From an uncultured Sulfurovum sp. (GTDB lineage Bacteria; Campylobacterota; Campylobacteria; Campylobacterales; Sulfurovaceae), in assembly GCA_947311605.1 (NCBI GenBank), contig CAMZLC010000143.1:1-24176 (forward strand): a stretch of 24,176 bases of DNA. Direction: 5' to 3'. The translations under genes and the position numbers were made by a program. Below, piece by piece: positions 14,540 to 24,176 of this stretch. Position 1 is the first letter of the stretch. The number at the start of each line of letters is the position of its first letter. Under the pieces are notes generated by a model. The model was not told the DNA's origin and ran no database searches. It saw only the letters and a list, made by a program, of their open reading frames with translations.

Positions 14540-16120
14540 AAGATGAAGAAAATATTTCTACTTTTTGTATTGCTTGTTACGTTTGCTTTCTCGGCCATTG
14601 ATGAGTGCAAAACGGATGTTTACTTTGGCAATGGAATTTTGACAAAACAACAATCTGCAAAAGATAACGCTAGACTTTTGGAAGATGCCATTATAGAAAA
14701 ATTCGGTCTCGACTACTACAAAAAACACATCGGCAAAGTGGATTACGCCTACAACTCCACCCATGGTACTTATTGGGATATGATTGAATCAGCTGCGCAA
14801 AAATGGGGCATGCAGTGGCTAAAAGATAAACTATGGGATACTGTGCATAAAGCAGATTTGAGCTTACAGATTAAACACTACAAAGAGAGTATCCGACTAG
14901 GACATAAAGTGCTGGTCGTTGCCCATTCTCAAGGTAATTTGTTTGCCAACGATGCCTATAAGGCAATTCTTGGCGATAGCCATGATTGGTGGATGGTGTC
15001 ATATTTTAAAATCGTCAGCATTGCATCTCCTATGCATTTTATGATTACACCAGATACACCTGAAATATCATGGGATAATGATTTAGTAGCTGACCTTGGT
15101 TTGGATTTGATGAGTGGCAGAACCTATAGTCCAGTGAGAAAGATAAAATGGGAATTTTACGATGGGGTGCCGATAGCTAGCCGAGTAGCCAGACCAAGAT
15201 ACAATTATGTCCGCAGCAACAAAGTAAATGAGATATACAAAGGTTCGTGGAAAGCAGTTGAGGGACTACTGCAAAAGTTTGACAGCAATGTCCATGCTTT
15301 TACTTTTTATATGGGTAAACCTATAAAAGATGGAGATACAAGAGAAATATTCTACAATCCATTTGATGAAAATAAAACGCTACAAACAGACAGAGCAAAA
15401 ACAAAAATTATGGCAGCAATAGAGTCTCAACTAAAAATACTCCAAGAAAAACCCTCCCAATGGAAAGTCAAACGAGAGTTAGGTTGCGTCTGCAATGAGA
15501 AGTATGCGGTGATGACACATAGGTTTGATCCTCATGGCATGGATAAGCTTCTCAAAGACCAAAAGATCAAAAACTTTGCCGGTGATAGAAAAGGCAAGAT
15601 CTACCCCGTAAACGGGCTATATGTTCGAGCGACATGCGGCGGAGTTAAAATCGAAGAGGTCGATGAAGGCGACGCCTGCCTGGCACTCGAGAGCATCGAC
15701 GAAGCAAGACTTGGGGTGATCGAGGGTCTCAAGGGCAAGCCAGACCCCAAAGCCGGAGTCGTCGAGGTCACCGCCAGCTGGAGCAAACCGGAGCTGGACT
15801 ATGACCTGATCGTCAGCTGGGATGCGGGCGAGACCGATATCAAAGATACTGGATGCCCTATGGAACACTACTATATCTCAAGCGAAAAAGTGATTTACCC
15901 AGACAAATACCCCGTCTGGATCGTCCCCAAAGACCCTACTGATCCCGTATGGGATGATCCGACCACCTATCCGCATACTTTCAGTGTGCAGATCAGTACA
16001 CCAGGCAAGGGTGCAGATGCGCAGTGGACAGCTACGGCTACTATCGGCTCCAGAGCCGGACTGAGTCAGTTTGGGCATCTGGCGGATATCAAAGTCTACC
16101 GCACCGATGATCCCGACAAA

Positions 16121-16342
16121 AAAGATCCGGATGACGATGATGACGACGACGATGATGGTGCCCCAGAAAACAACAGCCCCATACAGTTCACTCCCGTCGT
16201 GCCACCAGAGTGTCCGCCTGTACATATCACGCCCCCTACAGTAGAGCCTCGACCGGTCTATTCCGGCGGTGGCGGCGGCTGCGGTGGCGGCGGCTGGGGT
16301 GGCGGCGGCTGGGGCGGCGGTGGCGGCGGAGGAGGTAGTGGT
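16121..16342 (+). other. Acidic and glycine-rich low-complexity linkers inside the giant gene
   Basis: Codons 530-538 encode nine consecutive aspartates. Codons 575-600 encode almost only glycine, with two tryptophans in a GGGGW pattern, one cysteine, and a serine near the end. Between them lies a Pro-rich stretch. Such tracts act as flexible, possibly calcium-binding spacers and here separate the hydrolase half from the repeat half. GGC/GGT repeats make the DNA prone to slippage. Confidence 0.85.
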
Positions 16343-17227
16343 ACCACCATCCCCATCCAGCACGACCCTGCCTGTAGTGGTGATCCAGGCTGTCTGCCGA
16401 CCCCTGATGATGATGACAATGATCCAGGCAGTGATCCGGATACTCCATTTGGCACACCCCCTCCGGAGGCAGGTGGCACACCTCCAAGAGACTTTAATGA
16501 GACGGGCGAGTGTGAAGGAGACTATAGCTGCTACTGTATCCCCTGCGAGTACAAGGTGATTCCCTTTCTCAAGCAGATCTACTTTGGTCCCCTGCAGGAT
16601 GCCAACTATACCATCTATTCACTAGAGGGCTACCGTGAAGGCAGTGCGATCTACAGAGGCGTCACGACACATGGAGAGGGGCTCTATGACAGTGGAGAGA
16701 TCGAGCTGCCCCAAACGATACTCCAGCAGATAGAGGATGAGCACTACTATATCATCAAGGCTTCAGGCGGAGAGGACATCGATACAGATGACAACTTTGC
16801 CGTCGATGCCGCACCTACACCCAACCATGGCGAGATCTATGCCATAGCCAAAGGCAAAGAGATCAAATATGTAGGCTTCAAGATCAATATCCTCACTACG
16901 GTCAGTTTCACACTTGCACAAGAGCTCATAGAGGGGAATGCCACAGCAGAAGTGATAGGAGAAAAACTCTCAGACATCGCATCAAGACTCCTGCGCTACA
17001 AGCTCTATCCGGACAAGACCCAAAGCAGCATCACCAATACCGACATACTTGTGTGGCTCCCTACCGTAGATCAGGATGTACTGCTGAAAACCTATGCACC
17101 ACTGAAACATATGGTAGAGAAGGTATATCAGGGGAAAGATATCTACAAAGATGCCTATGCCTATGTCTATGGTACCAAGGACAGTAACAGCACAAATGAT
17201 AGCAATGGCACAGCACAGCCATTACCC

Positions 17228-20200
17228 CCACTAATACGCTCCTTTTCAAAGCACATCTCTGAGGATGCACCCGGCGGGACAGTCGTGGGACAGATTGAGG
17301 TACTGCGTGGTGCAGAGGGGCTGCATTTTGGGGCGTTGAGCGGCAAGGGTGCTGAGAAGTTTGAGGTAGATGATGCGGGGATTATTAGACTCAGAGAGGA
17401 TGAGGCACTGGACTACGAGAGTAAATGGCTCTATATTCTCAAAGCAGAAGCCTATAATGAACAGGGCAATTCAGGAAAAGTATCGGTCTTTATCTCGGTC
17501 GATGATGTGGTGGACGCCCCCAAATATCTCAGTATGGATGGCGGAAGCATCGAGGAGAATGCTACAGCAGGTACCGTGGTAGGTAGACTGTACTATGATC
17601 AAGGAGCAGCCCCCATAGAGCGAATCGAACTCTCCGGCAAGTCAAAAGATCTCTTTGAGGTCGATAGCGATGGCGTGATCCGTTTGGCTGAAGGTGCCGT
17701 ATTGGATTATGAAAAAGTGCGCTATTATGGATTGATCGCACAAGCAGTTAACAGCTATGGCAAATCCATCCCCACGATCCTCTATCTCTATGTCCGAGAT
17801 ATCCCGGATGCTCCCAAAATTACGGGCTATAAGGGAGGATATATTGTTGAAGATGCTACAGCGGGCACCTATATAGGGAAAATTACATTTGAGCAGGGCG
17901 GATCAGCTATTGAGCATGCTTCTTTGAGTGGTACGGGAGCTGAAAATTTCAGTATTGATAGCAACGGAACGGTGCGATTGGCAGAGGGTGCCACTCTGGA
18001 CTATGAACGATACAATCTCTACAGGATCACGGCAACGATCGGCAATAGCTATGGTGAGGACAACTATCCCATCTTTGTTGGTGTCAGAGATGCTTTGGAT
18101 GTGCCGAGTTTTGTTTCATTTGAGGGCGGCAATGTAGACGAGAACAGTCCGATCGGCACCTGGGTTGGCGGAGCCTCCTATAGTCCGGGCGCTTCGGCGA
18201 TCACATCAATGGAGTTGACCGGTGCGGATGCTGAGTATTTTGCTATTGATATTGATGGGAATATTACGTTGCAAAAACCGGTGGACTTTGAGACGAAAAA
18301 CAACTTCACCGTCTATGTATCTGCCGGCAATACAGAAGGTAACAGCCAGAGACTGACACTGCATCTGTTTGTCAACGATATCCCAGAGCGCCCCGCAGTA
18401 CTGGATGATACAGTCTTCAACAGCGTAGAAGAAAACAGCAGTAGCGGTACCCATATCGGAAATGTGCATATACTTGATGAAGGAAGCAGTCCAATAGAGT
18501 ATTATACATTGTCGGGCGAGGGGTCTGATGTCTTCGCCGTCGATACGGACGGCAAAGTCTCAGTCGTCAAAGCGCTGGATTATGAGACCAAACCTGTCTA
18601 TAATCTGCAACTCAAAGCAAAGAATCAGGCAGGACTCAGTCGAGAGGTCAACCTGATCATCAGGCTGGAAAATGTGATCGATACGGTACCGGTGCTTCGG
18701 GATACGATTCTCAGTGTGGAGGAGAATGCTTCGGTGGGAACCGTGATAGGCAGAGTGAGTGTGGTATCGGAGGGGGACAGCCCGATCCGTGCCTATCATC
18801 TCTCGGGAGCCGGTAGTGAAAACTTTACGATCGACAGCAATGGGACGATACGTATCTCCCAAGGAGCAGATCTGGACTATGAGCGGCTTCAAGCATACAG
18901 TCTAAGCCTGAGGGCAAGCAACGGTGCCGGCGATAGTATGCCGGTATCAGCGCATATCACCATCAAAAATATTCCCGATACTGCACCTATGCTGGCCGAT
19001 GGATCATGGAGGATAGATGAAAACTCTCCAGCGGGAACTATGGTCGGCAAAGTCAATGTCACTTCTCATGGAGATAGTGTGAGTGATTCTTTTGAGGTCA
19101 GTGGAGAGGGATGCGATCAGTTTACAATAGATGCAAATGGAACAGCCAAGGTGAGCAATGGTGCAAATCTAGATTATGAAAGTATCAACCACTATCAGTG
19201 TACCATCAAGGCACACAGTACTTCCGGATATAGCAATGAAGCAACATATGAGATATGGATAGACAATGTGGCCGACACCCTGCCGGTGCTAAGCTATGCA
19301 GTCGTCAGCAGTGTGGATGAGAATGAAACAGCCAAAAAAATAGTAGGCCAAGTAAGTGTTTCCGGCAATGATACGCCTGTCATTTCATTCAAATTAAGTG
19401 GAGCAGGAAGCGATAAATTTGCGATAGACAACGATGGAACACTCTATGCAAAAGCAGATGCAGGGTTTGACTATGAGCGTGAATCCTCCTATGTTATTTA
19501 TATAGTTGCTACTACCGATGCAGGCAGTAGTGAGCCATTGAAGGTGACCATCCCGATAGGAGATGTGGAAGAGAATCCGAAACTATCATACTTTTCTGCC
19601 AATATTGACGAAAATGCAACCGCAGGTACAGTCGTGGGCAAGGTGACTATACTGGGGCATGGCGATAGCCCCATTGTCTCCATGAAGATTTTGGGTGAAG
19701 GTAGCGATAATTTCCACATAGACAGGAATGGAACCGTAAGCATAAGCAACACAGCCAAGCTAGACTACGAAACAAAAAATTATTACTACATACAAGCAGT
19801 GGCAACCAATAGAAATGGACACAGCAGCAATAGCCCGTATGGCGAATCTATACAGATTCTCCTCAATAATGTGCCTGATGAGCCTATCATGGTACTTGAT
19901 GATAGCTATGCTGTGGATGAAAACGCTACAGAAGGAACGGTGATAGGTAAAGTCCATATCACGCGAAGCGGTGACAGCCCGATAGACCATTTTGAGGTTT
20001 ATAATAGCTATTATGAAAGTGACCACGGCATAACAATAGATATCAATGGTACGATGAGGACGGGAAAAAACACTGCTTTGGATTATGAGACGGCACCATC
20101 CATCTATATTTATGTGAGGGCTGTAAACAGAAATGGCAACAAGAGTATCCAGCAAAGAGTATACATATCTGTCAACAACATCCCTGATGAACCGATACTT

Positions 20201-22937
20201 AAAAAGCATCAACAGTTCACTGTGGATGAAAATGCGAGTATCGGGATGGAGATAGGAAGTATCACAGTGGTAGATGAAGGCGATAGCCCTATCATTTTAT
20301 ATGAGATAAATGACTACGAGAAAGCCTTTGCTGTGGATAGCAATGGAACGATAACAATCAAAGACAATAGTAAGATAGATTACGAAAAAGCACATAGAGA
20401 GGGATTTAGCATTAGAGCAAAAAATCAAAGTGGGAAGTATGGCCAGTGGGCATATGTCCAAGTTGATATCAATAATATTGCCGATGAACCAATAGTCGAG
20501 AATAATCAGCATTTTGAAATAGAGGAAAATGCAACAGTCGGCACCGTAGTAGGAGAGTTGAATATCACAAGTAGCGGGGATAGCCCTATAGATACCATTA
20601 CTATCTATAGTGATGATGAGATGTTTTCGATCGATACAAATGGCATTATATATGTGGCAAAAAAACTGGATTATGAATATAGACACAAATATCGTGAATA
20701 TGTTAAGATTACCAACAAAAATGGTAACCCAGTTGGAGTGGAGTTTAGTATAGACTTGATTAATATCCCAGATGATCCGGTGCTCAACGACTATACAAAT
20801 TGCAGGATAAAAGAGCATACACCTACAGGTACAGAAGTGTGCCAGATCGGTATCATCGAAGAGGGTGACAGTCCCATCGTTTCTATAGACTTTGTGGGCA
20901 ATGAAGGCAAAAAGCTCAACACGCCTTTTGCGATAGATACTAATGGAACCATTACCGTTGCAAATAGTGATAATTTGGACTATGAAACAAAAAAATATTA
21001 CTATTTAAGGGCAGTCGCTACGAATGAAAGCGGCCTCAAGAGCAGGCTTTATGATTATAACTATTATGATGACTATGAGGAGAGAGGAAGGGTCTATATA
21101 ACACTTATAAATGATCCTGACGATGCTCCTGTTTTGCAAAGAAAAGCCATTTATGTAGATGAAAATATTTCCACAGGAGAAAAGATCGGAAATATACTAA
21201 AAAATAAGGGGAAAGCTGACATCATAGAGGCCAAGATATATGGTACAACCTATTATGCCTATGGCAACCCTCCTTCGGGCGAACCGAGCAAGCTCTTTGG
21301 TGTTGACCTCAATGGAAGTATAAGTATAAAAGCATCTTTGGACTATGATAAAGCGTTTAAGCCGTGCCAAAACAATACGGGCTCACAACGGTACTGTGAA
21401 TATGTCAATATCGTTATGACCAACCAATACGGCACCACCACGCTGTATCAGCAGGAGATAGAGATAGGCAATGTCCCGGATGCTCCGCCTGTTCTTAGGA
21501 GAGCGACTTTTTCTATCCCGGAAGATACAGCAGCGGGGACAATCGTCGGCAGTGTGGAAGCAGAGAAAGAAGGTGAAGGTAACATCACGGGTTTCTCTAT
21601 TCTTAACAGTGAAGATTTTGATATTGATGAGAATGGCACGATTAGAGTGGCCGGCTTATTGGATTATGAGGCACGAGCTACTTATGATTTGAATGTTACA
21701 GCTTCAAATCAATATTCAACCAGCGATATCGTAAGTATAAAAATAGACATTGTTGACGTTGCAGATGTAGTGCCTATCTTGAAAAGTTTTGCAGGCAATG
21801 TGGATGAAAATATATCATCTGGAGCAGCGGTAGGAGAGATGGGTGTTTTACATACGGGAGATAGTCCTATTGAGAGCATAGCATTGTTAGGCGATGGAAG
21901 TGATGAGTTTATCGTTGATGGCGATGGGGTAATTCGGGTTTCTCAAAAAGCAAACATTGACTACGAGGCAAAAAATCTATATACCCTAAAGGCTGTTGCA
22001 AAAAATATGGCGGGCTACTCTATGCCTGCTGATGTTAACATCTCAATCAATGACATTCACAGGATTGTCTTGTTTGATTATTTGGGCAGCATAAAAGAGA
22101 ACAGCCCTGCTGGAACAAAAGTGGGTGTAATAGTTATGGATCGTTCGGAGGGAAGCCCTACCAAGATCACGCTGACAGGTATAGGAAATGAGCATTTCTC
22201 CGTGGACAGTAATGGTAGCATCAGGGTATCCGATGATGCAAAGATAGACTATGAAAAGCAAGCAAAGTATCTTTTGCATGCTGAAGCAGAGAACAGCTTT
22301 GTTCACAGCAGCACAATAGATGTAAATATCTCTGTGGAAAATATGCCAGAATCCCCGCCTAAAATTGGATATTTTTATAAAGGCGTTGATGAAAACTCCC
22401 CAGAAGAAACTGTTGTCGGAAATGTCAATATTGAGAGTGAGACCGCAATACATGATGTTGCCCTAAAAGGACCAGGTAGTGAAAAATTTGTTATTGATAA
22501 GAACGGCACCATAAGGGTGGCGGAAGGTGCTGATCTGGATTATGAGCAGAAAAATTACTATACTCTGACCGTTGAAGCTAGGAATAGCTATGCTGCAAGC
22601 AGCAACAGTATCGCAATCTATCTAAAGAATGTGCCAGATACTCCACCAAGCATAGATGCACGGGGTTACCTTGTGGTTGAAGACGGGCAGGACAGTTCTG
22701 CGGAGCCAGGGGGAGCCAGGGTGCAAATATGGAGTGATAGCAATGTGAGCTATGCTGTACTTGCAGGGTAGGGGCAGATGATTTTGTAGTCGATATAGAG
22801 GGGAGCATAAGTATCGCAGACGGTGTGACCATTGATAAAAATACTACAAGTGTATACCATCTGAAGCTTGTTGCCGGTAATGATTTTGGAGAGACCACAA
22901 AAGAAATAGCCATCGAGGTACACGATAACGACTATGA
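17228..22937 (+). repeat. Array of 19 cadherin-like protein repeats
   Basis: Each unit is about 95-115 residues. The pattern is (V/I)-D/E-E-N-x3-G-T-x-V-G, then often GDSPI, LSGxGxxxF, a V/I-D-x-N-G-T-I strand, LDYE, xAxNxxG, and a closing N-(I/V)-P-D-x-P hinge. DEN and LDYE correspond to the calcium-ligand positions of cadherins. The classic A-x-D-x-D and D-x-N-D-N motifs are replaced by GDSPI and NxPDxP. Units are clearly related in protein but well diverged in DNA. The nineteenth lacks LDYE and carries both the frameshift and a 10-bp duplication. Confidence 0.85.
22702..22721 (+). repeat. 10-bp perfect tandem duplication
   Basis: GGAGCCAGGG occurs twice head to tail (22702-22711 and 22712-22721) in the degenerate last cadherin repeat, 48 bases before the frame break. 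Removing one copy would shift the frame and give an early stop, so it does not by itself explain the break. Confidence 0.9.
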
Positions 22938-24000
22938 GGCACTGGATACAGATGACCTGCAACTCTCTTCGATCGCAGATTTGCAAAAGGATGATGATGG
23001 CAACTTCTATGTTGCTGGAACAAAGTGGAAATACGATGGATACTATCGAGATGTTTCGGTTGTAGCAAAATATAATCAGACAAAGACCTTGCAGTGGACA
23101 TATGTATTGGACGTAGAGGACGACCCGAATAGTTGGGATGAGCAGGTTGAGCCAAAGAGGCTTCTCCTCGAAGGGGGGAGGCTTTATCTTGTTGGGTCGG
23201 TATTTGGCAAATTAAAGGGTGCCGACTACCTCTATGATGATGAAAGTATCACGAAAAGCAAGCTGTTTGTGGCAGTAATGGGTCTAGACGGAACACCTTT
23301 ATGGAAAAAACAGTTTGGTTCTTCAGAGAACGACAAGGCAGTCGGCGCACTTTATCAGAATGAGAAGGTGCATATCGCCTCAAATATGGACAGAGCCGCG
23401 AATGTAGACGACAACGAGAGTAGGCTTTCTCGTGCAGTGGTTTATGTTTTGGATGAAAATGGAACTATCAAGAAAAAGAGGCAGTTTGACACTTCGGAGG
23501 AGTTTGGCAAAATCATATCATTCAAGGCAGATTATGGTGGGATAGGATTTTATTTTCACGCCCTTATAGACGATGAGGTATATTATGTAAAATATGATGA
23601 AAATCTTTTCATGCATGACAGGTTTCAGCTATTAGATATCACGGAAGAGATACGGTACCAAGATGTATGTCAGGACAGCATGCGCAATATCTACATGGTA
23701 GGCCTTAAGGAAAGAGGAGAAGAGCTCCCCGGGCAATATATTGAAAAGTATTCTTCAGATGGTACTTTGCTGTGGCAGAAAAATTACGATACCACAATAA
23801 AGCTGCAAGATACTTATTGTGATGAGCAGGGCTTTGTGTTGAGTGGCCAAAATACTGATGGATATGGATATGTACTGGGGTTTGACGGTGATGGAAATCT
23901 GATCAATATCGGTGAGTATGGTTTATATAGAGGAGTGGTTTATCTCCGAGATAAAGAAAAATTCTTTATCTCGGATCTAGTGAGGTCAGAAGGGTATTAG
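22772..24000 (+). pseudogene. C-terminal part of the giant protein, out of frame (end of repeat 19 and beta-propeller-like domain)
   Basis: The frame that resumes right after the premature stop reads GADDFVVDIEGSISIADG, which continues the broken repeat exactly (compare GAEKFEVD and GSDEFIVDGDG in other repeats). The first ATG in this frame (22825) has no ribosome site and lies inside the repeat, so it is not an independent gene. After about 22940 comes a region with propeller-like units: DDDGNFYVAGTKWKYDG, GLDGTPLWKKQFGSSENDKA and SSDGTLLWQKNYDTT, resembling SBBP or quinoprotein-like beta-propellers. No RTX, T9SS or sortase sorting signal is visible at the C-terminus, which ends FISDLVRSEGY. 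Confidence 0.75.
23945..23975 (+). other. Perfect 14-bp inverted repeat near the end of the giant gene
   Basis: TCCGAGATAAAGAA (23945-23958) and TTCTTTATCTCGGA (23962-23975) are exact reverse complements around an AAA loop. The element ends 22 bases before the stop codon and is translated as part of SDLRDKEKFFISDL-like sequence. No T run follows, so it is not a standard terminator, though it could stall polymerase or protect the 3' end. Confidence 0.85.
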
Positions 24001-24009
24001 CTCCTTCTG
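23987..24009 (+). terminator. Weak stem-loop spanning the stop codon of the giant gene
   Basis: CAGAAGG (23987-23993) pairs with CCTTCTG (24003-24009) across a 9-base loop containing the TAG. It lacks a following T run, so termination here is doubtful. Confidence 0.25.
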
Positions 24010-24088
24010 GTTCTTGACTCAAGGGTATTTAAAGTTGCCAAAAACCTGTCAAAACCCAGCCATCAGAAAAAATTAATCACAATTTCGA

Positions 24089-24094
24089 TATAAT
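24089..24094 (+). promoter_or_regulatory. -10 box of the next transcript
   Basis: CGATATAATCC is an exact match to the GATATAATCC seen twice at the dnaG promoter. It sits in an AT-rich stretch that follows the end of the giant gene, and would start RNA near 24101. No clear -35 box. Confidence 0.5.
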
Positions 24095-24130
24095 CCTCCT
24101 CCCTATCTCAAAAAGGTAGTGGAGAACTGC

Positions 24131-24176
24131 GTGAAGAATCTTTGCGTAAGTGGCACCGATTACCCAAGGATTGGCA
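24131..24176 (+). CDS. Possible start of the next gene (15 codons, open at window edge)
   Basis: A GTG at 24131 has GGAG 6 bases upstream and reads MKNLCVSGTDYPRIG to the window edge, downstream of the -10 box at 24089. Fifteen codons are too few to identify a family. The same stretch could instead belong to a small RNA. Confidence 0.3.
   Translation, partial: MKNLCVSGTDYPRIG

Larger units (their letters stand above)
14543..22771 (+). pseudogene. Giant secreted lipase-like/cadherin-repeat protein, main frame up to a premature stop
   Basis: GAGGAG precedes the ATG and 2742 residues are open. Residues 1-18 are a Sec signal peptide. Residues 19 to about 310 look like an alpha/beta hydrolase (lipase type), with nucleophile elbow VVAHSQGNL (Ser129) and a candidate catalytic His251 (NVHAFTFYMG). 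About 370-525 is beta-rich and vaguely YfaP/DUF2135-like. An Asp run (530-538), a Gly/Trp-rich stretch (575-600) and an Asp/Pro/Cys-rich linker follow. About 660-880 includes a carboxypeptidase-regulatory-like fold (GPLQDANYTIYSLEGY). From about 896 there are 18 complete cadherin-like repeats and part of a nineteenth. The frame stops at TAG (22769-22771) inside that repeat, but homology continues in another frame to 24000. The intact protein would have 3152 residues. Substrate is unknown; the location is probably the cell surface or outside the cell. Confidence 0.8.

Noticed and set aside
17228..22937. CRISPR array or DNA satellite
   Set aside because: Periodicity is about 290-340 bases and conserved at protein level only. 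There are no short identical repeats with unique spacers.
23173..23178. Six-G run in the giant gene (also in mltB near 626-631 and znuB near 2056-2061) as phase-variable tract
   Set aside because: Phase-variable G tracts in Campylobacterota are usually eight or more bases. Six is too short to claim, and the actual frame break lies elsewhere.
22825..24000. Independent gene downstream of the giant protein
   Set aside because: Its first ATG has no ribosome site and lies within the last cadherin repeat, whose first half is in the previous frame. It is one broken gene.

Overview
The window reads as a chromosomal segment of a Campylobacterota (epsilonproteobacterial) organism, most likely a free-living Sulfurovum/Sulfurimonas-like relative. 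This placement is an inference. It rests on two gene blocks that I recall in the same order in Helicobacter pylori (rnhA-rnc-aroC, and lspA-glmM beside rpsT-prfA), on protein style, and on promoters that show a TATAATCC-type -10 box without a clear -35 box. Housekeeping genes look near 50% GC by eye, while parts of the large accessory gene at the right end are clearly AT-richer.

Layout. 1-704 (-): 5' part of an MltB-type lytic transglycosylase, cut by the window edge. 777-2362 (+): two-gene zinc/metal ABC transporter module (ATPase and permease, 4-base overlap). 2439-5632 (-): tightly packed operon reading TPR/zinc-ribbon protein, rnhA, rnc, aroC, with two ATGA overlaps. 5693-8333 (+): dnaG and an overlapping PP-loop ATPase with an NFACT-R-like tail. 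A perfect 16-bp inverted repeat that includes the dnaG start codon separates these divergent units. 8349-8943 (-): thioredoxin 2 (trxC) and tRNA-Ala(GGC). 8982-11712 (-): glmM, lspA and a secreted phytase-like esterase. 11898-13310 (+): rpsT and prfA.

The right half is accessory. 13433-14539 is a lipoprotein with two Ig-like segments and an EF-hand-like loop. Three bases later comes a giant secreted protein gene, 14543-24000. Its order is signal peptide, lipase-like alpha/beta hydrolase domain, acidic and glycine-rich linkers, a further beta-rich domain, 19 cadherin-like repeats of about 95-115 residues, and a beta-propeller-like C-terminus. The reading frame breaks at about 22768 inside the last, degenerate repeat. 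One added G in a short G run restores it, so the gene is frameshifted, switched off, or carries a sequencing error. The lipoprotein and giant protein look like a two-gene cell-surface system (anchor plus enzyme-bearing adhesin). I do not recognise this exact architecture as described.

From 24001 to the end there is a good -10 box and perhaps the start of another gene. No insertion sequence, integrase or CRISPR array was seen, and no gene-free stretch exceeds 300 bases.
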